Below the pieces are notes generated by a model. It was not told the DNA's origin and made no database searches. It worked only from the letters and a program-made list of their open reading frames with translations. Shown here piece after piece: positions 48,478 to 58,719 of a stretch of 64,000 nucleotides of DNA (the first letter of the stretch is position 1; each line of letters starts with the position of its first letter). Origin of the DNA: Turnera subulata (taxonomy: Eukaryota > Streptophyta > Magnoliopsida > Malpighiales > Passifloraceae); contig JAKUCV010002023.1 in the NCBI GenBank assembly GCA_028386065.3, positions 416,179 to 480,178 of the forward strand, given 5' to 3'. Position numbers and translations under genes: made by a program.

Positions 48478-49642
48478 TGTTGTTCCTAACCTCCAGTTTG
48501 TTCCAAACATTACGCCATCTTTTATTTCCTTTGATTTTGTAATTCCGATTATGAACTAAACAATCCCTCTTAGGTTGAAGGGGTGTAGCATGTCTCTGAT
48601 TTTATTGTAATAAATTGCTCATTCATGTTCTTAACCCGTTTTCTTGTCTTCGTTGTTGCAAACTTGCTCCATGTCCGAGTCTTGACCAAATCTATGCATG
48701 ATTATAGGTAGCTAGGTGAAACCATAGCTGCTGGACCAACAATAACCAACCCTTAGTTCTTAGCTTTTGACAGAAGTTAGGAACTAATTGAGGAATTAGC
48801 CTCAACACCAATCTTAATTCCCTAGATTTGATCAATTCGAAAGCATTAGGATGAGTGAGAATCATGGGAGACACCTGTGAGTGAAAGCAAATAGGTGCAG
48901 TATAGGTTGAGAGCCCCTGCAAGAACCAATTCTTATATCTTGACTACATGCAGTCGGCAGCCCAGTCACAGGCTCAGCCTGTCGCAGCATAAGTCAAGTA
49001 GATAACACCATTTTAATTTGACTCTTGATTCACTATTGGGAAGTCTAATTCAATTAAGTAGTAGCTTGGTGAAGGACTGAGAGGTGAAGCCAGGTGTACT
49101 AGACCAACAATAGCCAGCCTTCACTCCTTAGCCATTCGAGAGAAGATAAGGAGAGACTGTGAATATTTAGCACCAACACTAAACTTCACCCCTAAGTGAA
49201 CATCTATCCTAGTGACAGGGGGTAGATGGAAGCTTGGGAACTATCAATAAGATCGAAAGCCGTTGATAGTACACTAGGTTGGGAGCCCCTTCAAGACATC
49301 TTATTAAACACAGGACGTCAACAAGCTCAGCCTGTTGTGATGTTGTTGAGCAATTTAAAGCATGAAACAGAGCATATGAACCCCAGATGCCTAAGACCTC
49401 ACCAAATCTGATGTCTTCCTAATTAAACTCTACTGTTACAATTATTTTATTGCTTAGTTTACATTCCAATTATCATTCACCTAAAGTCCACCTCTCTTTA
49501 ATTGTTTTAAAGCCTAATTTGTCTATTTAAGGAGTAACAGGCTCAACTTAGTCCCTATGAATATGACCTTGATAAGTACTACAACAGCCCTGTGCACTTG
49601 CAGGATCCATTGAGGATAGTAGTTGGACATAGGACCCCATCA
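48478..49642 (+). repeat. 3' LTR of Athila-type element, 5' truncated
   Basis: 1,165 bp matching 38668-39847 and ending cccatca at the TSD. It lacks the U3 part that carries the TGATGCACATG start and the TATA box. Confidence 0.85.
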
Positions 49643-49647
49643 ATACA

Positions 49648-49882
49648 TATGAATAAAATAATCCCATATCTATTGTATTCCGAAGATACGAAAAAATATA
49701 TTTTATCACTTTCCAATGTCTGCGAGTTAGAGCAGAGCTATATCAGGTCGTATATTGCTAGTAAGATACATCAAAGTGTCAATCGTGTTGAGATATGGTA
49801 CTTCGGGACCAAGAATTTCTTGGTTATCTTCTCGAGCTCTAAAGATATTTTTTTTTTTATCAAGTGACCTCATAACCATCGG
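49648..49882 (-). pseudogene. Copia 3 pol fragment (RT to RNase H link)
   Basis: Read on the minus strand: MVMRSLD next to the excised MITE, then GPEVPYLNTIDTLMYL and NIRPDIA, ending at the Athila target site. It is continuous in meaning with 50150-50604 upstream and with 35755-36310 downstream. Confidence 0.8.
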
Positions 49883-50141
49883 CAGGGGCAGATCCGGGGG
49901 GGCAAGCAGGGGGCCAGGCCCCCTAGATCAAAATTCTTATGTAAAATGATGGTGGATTTTTCATAAATCAGGCCTTAGGTCAATATTTTGGCCCCCCCTA
50001 ATTCACACAATACGTTCAAGGTTTGATCCCAAGCTTCCACACTTAAACAATTATTTTTGCTTTAGCCCAGTAAAAATCCAAAAAAGCCCAATAAGTGTAT
50101 AAATTGGGCCCCCTTACCTAAATTTTCTGGATCCGCCCTTG
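49883..50141. mobile_element. hAT MITE, 259 bp
   Basis: Terminal repeats caggggcagatcc and, at the other end, the reverse complement of caagggcggatcc. The 8-bp duplication accatcgg is at 49875-49882 and 50142-50149. Removing it restores the Copia reading HSLSTPMVMRSLD. There is no coding sequence; a run of G on the left and of C inside gives the typical skew of this family. Confidence 0.9.
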
Positions 50142-50149
50142 ACCATCGG

Positions 50150-50604
50150 GGTACTTAATGAATGTGCTTTTTCCTTATAAAACTTTTTCAATACCTTCTC
50201 GGTATAATGTGAATGTTGGACAAAGAATCTATTCTTTGAATGTGTAATTTGAAGACCTAGACACAAATTTGTCTTTCCAAGGTTTTTCATCCCAAATTCT
50301 TTCTTCAAACAATGCACGAGTTTGGAGATTTTTTCTGGAGTTCTAATAATATTTAAATCATCAACATAAATAGCAATGATGAAATATTCATGCATGGACT
50401 TTTTAATAAAAACATTCGGACATATAGAGTCATTTTTGTGGCTTTTTTTTTTCACCAAATACTCACAGAGTCAATTATACCACACACATCCAGAATGCTT
50501 TAAGCCATATAAGGATCTTTTCAATTTAATTGATTATATATCCTAGAAAGTTTTTTATTTCAGGCAACTTGAATCCTTTAGGGACTCCCATATAGATATC
50601 ATGA
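50150..50604 (-). pseudogene. Copia 3 reverse transcriptase fragment
   Basis: Minus strand from 50604: DIYMGVPKGFKLPE, KRSLYGLKHSG, then VFIKKSMHEYFIIAIYVDDLNIIRT with the catalytic YVDD, GMKNLGKTNLCLGLQI, and KAHSLSTPM at the MITE junction. A few stops lie upstream, but the stretch 50458-50150 is open. Confidence 0.85.
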
Positions 50605-50612
50605 CTTGTGGA

Positions 50613-50774
50613 TAGGGGCGAATCCAAGGGGAGCAAGGGGGCCCGGGTTCCCCCTAGGATTCGTTTAGATATATATATACGATGGTAACACTTTAATAAA
50701 AATATGCTAGTTGAGTGGTTAGAGGGGCCTTATCAATCCTCAAAATTATGGGTTCTAATCCTGGTGTTGGTTTT
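50613..50774 (+). mobile_element. hAT-like element, left part (split by chromovirus)
   Basis: Starts taggggcgaatcc in the middle of Copia 3 RT. The G-rich head, a ccgggttccccctagg fold-back and tgctagttgagtggttag plus gggttctaatcc (pol III A- and B-box-like words) follow. It breaks at 50774, where the chromovirus starts, and resumes at 61852. The right end is lost in the N gap. Confidence 0.55.
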
Positions 50775-53700
50775 TGTAACGCCCCGGAATTTCATAATTT
50801 GATTTTTGAAATTTTCGAAATTTTATTCCACTTTTACCCTTGAGGTATTTTTGAGTTTTAGTCGTGGGAATAAATTATTTTCCTTGGGAATAATGTTTTT
50901 AGGCTGGCATTTTAAGGGGTTTGAGTTTCGTCGGGAACGGGGACTTGTTTCGGGGTGAAACGGGGTTTTTAACGTAGTTGTAATTAAAACTACGTCATTT
51001 TGATAAAAAAAAAAAGTTGACTAAAGGCGGGTTGACCGCGCCTCAGTCCAAAACTACGTCGTTTTGGACTGGGGCCGGCTCAACCCTAAAAATCCTTCTC
51101 TTTTCTCTCTTTTCTTTCCCTACTCTCTTTTCTCTTTTTCCTCTTACTCTCCAAACCCGCCGGTGTCCACTCTCTCTTCCTCTCTTTCTCTCCCTCTTCT
51201 CTTCTCCTCTTCTACTAATCCTTCCCCAAATCGTTACCTTACTTCGATTTCTCCCTCTCTCTCAACTTCCTTCCTTTCTTTCGTCTTCCTCTCGCTCACA
51301 CCCGTCAACGTCCCCTTCATCTCGTTCGCTTCTTTTTGTGCCGTCGCCGCCCGTACCTGTGCAGGAGCAGTGTTGCTCGCGGAGGAGCTGTGACGTAGGC
51401 CAGGGGGGCTTTGGTTGCACGCGCGTCTAAGGTTGTGCGCACGACGGCAGGGGTTGAGTGTCAACGAGTCGCAGCCGCCCTCTTCGAGTTGTCGGTAAGC
51501 CTTGCGCCTCATGTTTTCCCTCTCGTTCGTCTTTGATGTGTTAACTGTTTTAATAATCGAGTTGGTTTGTGGTGGCGGGTTCTGTTCTTAATTGGTGGTT
51601 GTCGGCGACTGTCGTGGGCGTGTATGGTGGTGTTGGTGTGGCTGTGTGGGTGTTGTTCTTGGAGCAGGGGCTTCGTCTCCGGGCGGGCTCGGGATTTTGG
51701 TTGTTCGTCGGGTCCGGCAGATCGCTGGGTGGTGTTTCTCGGGTGTTGCTGTTGTTGTTGTGCTCGGGTCCGTCATCCAGCTTTGTTTTCGGTAAGGACC
51801 AGACTTCCTCTTTGTTTTTCTTTTCAATTCTTGATATCTTGTTTCGAAGTATAGCTCTTGGGGTCGGTTGTTCCTGGATGGTTTGGTTAATTGTTGGTTT
51901 GCCTGGGTTCGGCAGTTTGAGTGGAGCGTATTCTTTGTTAGTTCGTTGGGGAATTGTTCCGGCGAGGTGGTGACCGGAATCCGGCGGAAGGTTCCTGTTC
52001 CGGCGAGCGGGTTATCCTCGGATTCTTATTCGGCTTCTTCCACGGTATTACCCGATGTTGTGCAATTTGTATTCATTCATGGCTTGTACTTCTAATTTTG
52101 GATTGGGTTATGTATTGTTGGTAATATACATAATAGAAATCGAGAACGGGAAGTGTGTGGAATATGGCCGGCTTGCCGACGCGGGTAGAACCTTTAGGAC
52201 GGTAACTCGGGCTCGGGTAGAACCCTTAAATGGAAATTGGTCCGAATCGGGCCTAGGCCCGGTAATGAGATTTTTATGACTTAACTTGATAACCATTGAA
52301 CCTAGATGGGCTTTAGGCCCAGGAACTCGTTATGGACTTTAAGGAATGGGCTCTAAGCCCAAATTTATAATTGGTTAATAACGGACTTAAGGAAGTGGGC
52401 TCTAGGCCCGGAATTGAATTTGGATTAAGATGGGCTTAAGCCCGGTGAACCTTAGGTCCCGATATTTGGAGTTTAGGTGAGAGAACAGCCTGTCGGGCTT
52501 AGACCTAGAAATTACATAATTGGCTAGCTAGGGACGGATTTAACTCAGTTGAGCATTTAGTTATCATGCATGCACGGTTTTGTTGTATTGTTTTGTAATA
52601 TTTGTGTGTGCCAGTATTCAGGCACGGGTAATACCTCAGGAGCTGGTGGATCTGTCTTGGGGAAAGCTCCACAGGATAATCGTCGTTGAGGTGACTTTAT
52701 ACGTCTTTTTATGTTTGTACGCATGAGCTTGTTAGATTGGTCTGTTTGAGTTGCATGCCTTGTTTGCTAACATGCTGTGATCCGTATTGTGTGCCTATGT
52801 GTTACTATCTGCTGGATGAGCATGACTTTTAGATTGTTATGGAATATAACATGTGGAGTGATTTTGGGTGATTTGTGTGATGTACTGTGGGTCGGAGACC
52901 CGGATACTTGATTGAGTTAATAATTCACACAACCCTGTTAAATCACAAATCTTGGCATACATGAACTCATAATTTATGAATAAGAATAATCTTCAGTAGA
53001 AGATAGGCTACTGTATGCTGATGACCGGTTGGTTCGAGCGGGAAGTGATACCCCTCGGGTTTGCATGCGGGATAGCATGATGTATGCGGTTTAGCATATG
53101 GGTCTGTGTTGACCGGTTCTACCTCCCTCCTTCTACCTCCCCCCTTTCTACCTCCCTCTTTCTCTCTATCTCTCTCTCTCTATGGATATGTTTGGGCTTC
53201 GTGCCTGGTTTTATTGGGCTTATGCCTGGTTGTCTCATGAGACGGGACCGAGCTCGACGCACACAGTAGGGGCCCCTGAATAATAAATATAAAAATAAAA
53301 ACTTAACACATAAACGGATGTGAAACATAAACTGTTGCTTGTATGTTGTTGGCATGTTAGTACTGGTTATTGTGTGTTTGCTTACATGTGTTTGTTTCTC
53401 TACTTTCCTTTCGAACTTGCTTTGCACACCTACATAATTAGATTTATACTGCTCACTGAGTAGGCGACTCACATAATCGCCAACATTGTTTTTCAGACTC
53501 TTAGTTAGCGTGCAGTCTCTTTCTTCCTTTCTGGAGTACGGACGTGGATCCATAGAGTAGACAAGCATATCATTTTTATTACTCTTGCTATTACTTTGAT
53601 TATTTCTTCCGCTGCACTGAATTTTTGTTGAGATGTCATTATTGGTTTTGATTACTTTATCGGCGGGTTGTCGGGACTGGATATTTGATGATGTTTCGGC

Positions 53701-53887
53701 AGGATGCCGGGTTAACTTATGGCTTGTTAAGCCGGTTTGTTTTTGTTCTTTATGACATCTCGGATTATTAAGATTTTTTTTGGATAATGCTTTGGTATTG
53801 GATTTCGTGTCCTGGGTTTTAGGGGCATTTTGGTAAATTCTTTTTGATTAATTATTTTATTTGTAAAATTGGGACACGGGTGTTTCA
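50775..53887 (+). repeat. 5' LTR of chromovirus
   Basis: 3,113 bp. U3 holds two inverted repeats around the word AACTACGTC. There is a pyrimidine-rich tract at 51100-51320, GC-rich exon-like sequence to about 51980 and a short CT repeat near 53160-53182. Confidence 0.93.
51044..51071. promoter_or_regulatory. Perfect 11-bp-arm palindrome with TACGTC core
   Basis: Arms cagtccaaaac and gttttggactg enclose tacgtc. It is conserved exactly in the 3' LTR at 58988-59015. Upstream, aacgtagtt and aactacgtc form a second inverted pair (about 50970-50995). ACGT cores are known plant bZIP-binding words, so a U3 regulatory role is plausible. Confidence 0.5.
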
Positions 53888-53890
53888 GCT

Positions 53891-53905
53891 TGGTAGCGGA
53901 GCAGG
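53891..53905 (+). promoter_or_regulatory. Primer-binding site (initiator-Met type, two changes)
   Basis: TGGTAGCGGAGCAGG lies three bases after the LTR end and differs at two positions from the usual initiator-tRNA-Met site TGGTATCAGAGCAGG. Confidence 0.7.
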
Positions 53906-54018
53906 CTTCAGATCCTTGGTTTTAATTGTTTTTAAAGTGATTTCTGTGTGTAAGCCTGTTTCTGGATTTATGACTTTAAAAGTTTTTTTGACTCATTTGC
54001 ATTCATATAGGCATTGAT

Positions 54019-55215
54019 ATGGATCACCAGGGGCAGCACAATGCTGAGGATGACGCCGCTACTCATGTCTCCGACAATGTGTTTATGATGCAGGTTCCTG
54101 TTGGTCAGGGGAACAATGATGCAGCAGGGAATAATGCTGTAGGAGGTGGAGGACAGAATGTTGTGCCACCCGTACCACCTGTTGTGGACCCAGCGTTCCA
54201 GCAGTATCAGGGTTTTTGCAGTGGCAACAGTTCCAGCAGTTTCAGCAGCAGCAGCAGGGTGCCCAGCCGGTAGCACCTGCTGCGGCAGGTGGTATGGAGA
54301 GTGGTTACAAACACATGGATAAGTCAGCAGTGAAGGAATTCTCTGGTGAAGAGGGCAAAGCCAAGGAGTTTGATGATTAGTTCCGCCAGGTGGAGAATGT
54401 TCTGGAGAATTTCACCTGTGCACCTGAGCAGAGGGCTCGATTTGCGGCACACAAGTTCACGGGATATGCTTTGACATGGTGGCAGGAACTTGTGGCCAAC
54501 CTACCGAAGCCTATGGAGATGCCTTGGGAGGATTTCAAGGAGAAATTCTACAAGGAGTTTCTTACTGTTGGTTTTCTGGAGGAGCAGAAGAAGCATTTTC
54601 TTGAGGTGAAGCAGGGACTAGATGAGACTATGTCGGCTTTCAGGATCCGGTTCAGCATCCTTCTCTCTTATGCTAGGGAGTTTGTGCCCGATGAGGTGAC
54701 TAAGTGTAGGCGGTTTGTTAACGGCTTACGTACAGAGTTGGCGTTAGCTATGGCTGGTGGAGGGCACAAGACTTGGGAGGCAGTTTGTGAGGCTGCTTTT
54801 GATGCTGAGAGAGTTTAGTTGATCGGGAAGGAGGCTCGGACAGCCGAGCAGAGGAAGCAGTCATCTGCTTCAGGACAGAAGAGGCAGTATTCTGATGCTG
54901 GAGGTGCAGATTATTCTGGTGGACAGGGTTCTTCTTACCTAGGTTCGAAGAAGTCCCGAGGGTAGAGTTATCAGGGTGGACCAGGCAGATCCTCGGCAGG
55001 ACGGTCCTATCAGTCTGGCTCTCAGGGAAGGGGGTTCCTCGGCGCGATTCTCGGGTACATGCTGGTATTGCAATAAGCCAGGACACCAGAAGTCATCTTG
55101 TTACAAGTGGATTAAGGATAGTGGTAGCAGTGGTTCCCAGTATACAGTACAGAGTTCTGTGGCTAGTGGTGCTATTTCTTCTGGTCCGAACAAGGGTGGC
55201 GAACAGCAGGGTTGA
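54019..55215 (+). pseudogene. Chromovirus gag, broken
   Basis: Starts MDHQGQHNAEDDAATH at 54019. After a frame change near 54215-54260 in a CAG-rich tract, the gag core follows (FAAHKFTGYALTWWQEL, FKEKFYKEFL, RFVNGLRTEL). A further frame change near 55020 leads to the CCHC knuckle CWYCNKPGHQKSSC at about 55060-55101. Nonsense codons lie at 54378, 54816, 54963 and 55213. Gag would form the particle and bind RNA. Confidence 0.85.
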
Positions 55216-55249
55216 GGTCATGGGGGTTCTAGAGCTCCGAACCGCGGGG

Positions 55250-58200
55250 GTGCGACTCAGTCTGCTGCAGCTCCTAGGGTTTATGCCATCACCCGGAAGG
55301 AGGCTGTTGATGCTCCAGAGGTTATAGCAGGTACATTTATGGTTTTTGGTCAGTATGCACATGCTTTAGTTGATCCAGGCTCAACACATTCTTTTGTATC
55401 ATGTGCATTCATGACCACTTATAACATAGAAGATGATAATCTTAGTAGACCCCTGAGAGTCCGTTTACCCACTGGTGATATAGTAGTGGTTGATTGAGTT
55501 TGTAGAGATGTATCGATAGAGTATGATAGTGAGAGTTTCCCTTCCGAACTTGTTGCCATGGACTTGGGAGAATTTGATGTTATCTTAGGCATGGATTGGT
55601 TGTCCAGACATCAGGCTGTAGTTGATTGTCGGGCCAGGGAAGTGTCTTTATCTTCTCTGTTGGGGCGTAGAATGGTGTTCGTTGGAGAGCGAAGAGCCCT
55701 ATCGGCGTGTTGTATCTCGGCCATCCAAGCTTTCAGGATGATCCGAGAGGGTTGTGATGCTTTTCTAGCTCATATGGTCGATTCTTCGGTACCAGTACCT
55801 GGAATGGAGGATATTCCAATTGTTCGGGAGTTTCCTGATGTGTTTCCTGATGATCTACCTAGGCTGCCTCCGGAGCGAGAGGTGGAGTATACAGTTGATC
55901 TGGTACCGGGAGTTGCACCTATTTCTATACCGCCCTACAGAATGGCTCCGACAGAACTTCAGGAGTTGAAGAAACAACTGGAGGAGTTGTTGGATAAGGG
56001 TTTCATTAGACCGAGCATCTCACCTTGGGGTGCCCCGGTCTTGTTTGTGAAGAAGAAGGATGGCAGTATGCGGATGTGTGTGGACTATAGGCAGTTGAAC
56101 AAGGTGACTGTGAAGAACAAGTATCCTTTGCCTAGGATCGATGACTTATTCGATCAGTTGCAGGGTGCATCTGTATTCTCGAAGAATGACTTGCGATCTG
56201 GGTATCATCAGGTTCGGATTGCAGAGCAAGACATACCTAAAACTGCATTCCGCACTCGATATGGTCATTATGAGTTTGTGGTTGTTCCGTTTGGGCTGAC
56301 GAATGCACCGGCAGTGTTCATGTGTATGATGCAACAGGTCTTCCATGAATTTCTGGACCGGTTTGTTGTAGTGTTCATTGACGATATTCTGGTCTACTCG
56401 ACTAGTAAGGCCAAACATGAGGACCACTTGAGACAGGTTTTGCAGAGGTTGAGAGAAGAACGACTCTATGCCAAGCTCAACAAGTGTGAGTTTTAGTTGG
56501 ATGAGGTTGCTTTTCTTGGGCATATTGTGTCCGGTGAGGGCATTAAGGTGGACCCGGCCAAGATTAAGGCAGTCATGGATTGGGAGCCACCGAAGAGTGT
56601 ATCAGAGATACATAGTTTTCTTGGACTTGCTGGTTACTACCGGAGGTTCATTGAAGGTTTTTCCTTAATAGAGGGTCCCATGACTAAGCTGTTGAGGAAA
56701 GACTATACTTTTGTTTGGGATGACCGTTGTCAGAAGAGTTTTGAGGAGTTGAAGAGTCGGTTGACTTCTACACCGGTTTTGACTGTTCCGAGACCCGGAG
56801 TGGAGTACAAGGTGTTCAGTAATGCTTCCGATTTGGGCTTGGGATGTGTTTTGATGCAGGAGGGTCGAGTGATTGCTTATGCCTCCAGACAGTTGAGAAC
56901 TCATGAGAGGAACTATCCGACCCATGATCTGGAGTTAGCTGCTGTGGTCTTTGCTTTGAAAATCTAGAGACACCATCTGTACGGTGAGAAGTGTCAGATT
57001 TTCACAGATCATAAGAGTTTGAAGTACATCATGACCCAAAGGGAGCTTAATATGAGGCAGAGACGCTGGATTGAGCTTCTGAAAGATTATGATTGTACTA
57101 TTGAGTGCCATCCGGGCAAGGCCAATGTTGTTGCAGATGCTTTGAGCCGGAAGAGAGTGGCTTCAGCGGATGAGGACTCAGTTTCTTATGCTTTGCCTTC
57201 CCTAGTGGAGCTGAGGTCGTTGGATGCACAGTTGGAGGTGGATGTTACTGGGGCGTTACTTGCCAGTTTGAGCATCCGGCCGACCTTGCGGGATAAGATC
57301 ATGGAGTTACAGTATGGTGATCCTCATTTAGTAGAGTTGCGGGATAAGGCTCTCGGTGGAGAGAGTTCTAGTTTCTATGTCCGGGAGGATGGTGCTTTGA
57401 TGACCGGTGATCGTTTGTGTGTTCCGGATGTCGATGATTTGAGGAGATGGATCATGGATGAAGCGCACAATGTGCCATATGCTATGCATCCGGGTAGCAC
57501 CAAGATGTACCAGAACTTGAAGAGTCAATATTGGTAGCCCGGGATGAAGAAGGATGTTGCGGAGTTTGTGGTTCGTTGTATGACTTGTCAGTAGGTGAAA
57601 GCCGAGCATCAGGCTCCTACCGGCAAGTTGAGATCTTTGACTATTCCGTAGTGGAAGTGGGAGCATATCACTATGGACTTTGTGATCGGGTTACCGAGAA
57701 CCCGGGATCGACATGATGCCATCTGGGTCATTGTTGACAGGTTGACCAAGTCAGCTCATTTCCTACCGATTCAGCAGACGGATACAATGGATAAGCTGGC
57801 GAGGTTATATGTTTCGGGTATTGTCCGTCTACATGGAGTTCCACTATCCATTGTGTCGGACAGGGATCCGAGGTTTACTTCCCACTTCTGGAAGAGCTTA
57901 CAGTCAACTTTGGGTACTAAGCTGAATTTCAGTACTGCATTCCATCCGCAGACCGATGGGCAGTCAGAGAGGACTATACAGACGCTGGAGGATATGCTTA
58001 GAGCATGTGTGCTCAATTTCAGTGGTTCTTGGGATGAGACATTACCGTTGGTTGAGTTTGCTTATAACAACGAGTATCACTCTAGTATCGGTATGGCGCC
58101 TTATGAGGCTTTGTATGGGCAGAAGTGTCGTAGTCCGATCTGTTGGGATGAGGAAGGTCTGAGACAGGTGATTGGTCCGGACCTAGTCCAGGAGACTGTA

Positions 58201-58668
58201 GATCAGATCGAGGTGGTTGCCGATAAGCATCATCGGGAGATGGAGTACAGTGTAGGTGACAGAGTTTTCCTCCGTGTTGCTCCCTGGAGAGGTGTTATCC
58301 GGTTTGGGAGGAAGGGCAATTTGAGCCCTCGTTATATTGGTCCTTATGAGATCATGGAGCGGATTGGTCCGCTGGCCTACAAGTTGGCTGTACCGGAGGA
58401 GCTGTCGAGCATACATGATGTATTCCATGTTTCGATGTTGAGGCGTTATCGGTCTGATCCTAGTCATGTTGTATCCCCGACAAAGGTGGAGGTTTCTGAG
58501 GATTTGACCTATGTTGAGGAGCCGGTGGAGATTTTGGCTCAAGAGGTGCAGCAGTTGAGGAGTCGTACCATTCCTATGGTTCGGGTCAGATGGAGCCGTC
58601 ATTCTCTGAATAAGGCTACTTGGGAGGTTGAGTCCCATATGAGAGAGCAGTATCCACATCTGTTCTGA
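55250..58668 (+). pseudogene. Chromovirus pol (PR-RT-RH-INT-chromo), nonsense only
   Basis: One frame through 58668 with stops at 55495, 56494, 56965, 57535, 57592 and 57649 and no frameshift. Protease: [41 protein letters not shown], and catalytic [11 protein letters not shown] near 56380. RNase [17 protein letters not shown], where the usual catalytic Asp of DAS is Asn. Integrase: [17 protein letters not shown] and QSERTIQ, with the DDE residues kept, but a short stretch before [12 protein letters not shown] is shorter than usual. The end, [20 protein letters not shown], matches the chromodomain-like tail that targets chromatin. Confidence 0.93.
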
Positions 58669-58719
58669 TTTTCATACCTTGTAATTTCAAGGACGAAATT
58701 TTCTTAACTGGGGTAGAAC

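Larger units (their letters stand above)
36720..49336. repeat. Dispersed 15-17 bp palindromes (CAGGCTcAGCCTG family)
   Basis: Perfect copies: 36720-36736 (cacaggcttagcctgtg), 39525-39541, 45292-45308, 46828-46842 and 48968-48982. Copies with one mismatch between arms: 39174-39188, 41068-41084, 42014-42030, 45487-45505, 47731-47747 and 49320-49336. They lie in both LTRs, gag, the protease region, the env-position frame and the 3' non-coding part. More half-sites (gaggctg or acaggctca) are scattered between them. Confidence 0.85.
36311..49642 (+). mobile_element. Athila-type Ty3 retrotransposon with nested MULE
   Basis: Begins TGATGCACATG and ends CCCCATCA (termini TGATG/CATCA), flanked by ATACA at 36306-36310 and 49643-49647. 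Removing it rejoins the Copia 3 reading (GLFY region to SKPDL). It has a 5' LTR of about 2.1 kb net of the MULE, a tRNA-Asp type primer site, broken gag-pol, an extra open frame after pol at the env-like position, and a 3' LTR that lacks its first part (about 920 bp, the U3 with TATA). The order and primer site fit the Athila lineage. Confidence 0.9.

Noticed and set aside
51017..51980. Ser/Pro-rich and Val/Gly-rich frames that look like genes, repeated at 58961-59868
   Set aside because: They lie wholly inside both chromovirus LTRs, in pyrimidine-rich and GC-rich transcribed leader sequence, and change frame between copies.
53119..53568. 149-residue minus-strand frame, repeated at 61043-61495
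   Set aside because: LTR sequence read antisense; the N-terminal part differs between copies and the C-terminal part is the translated CT repeat.
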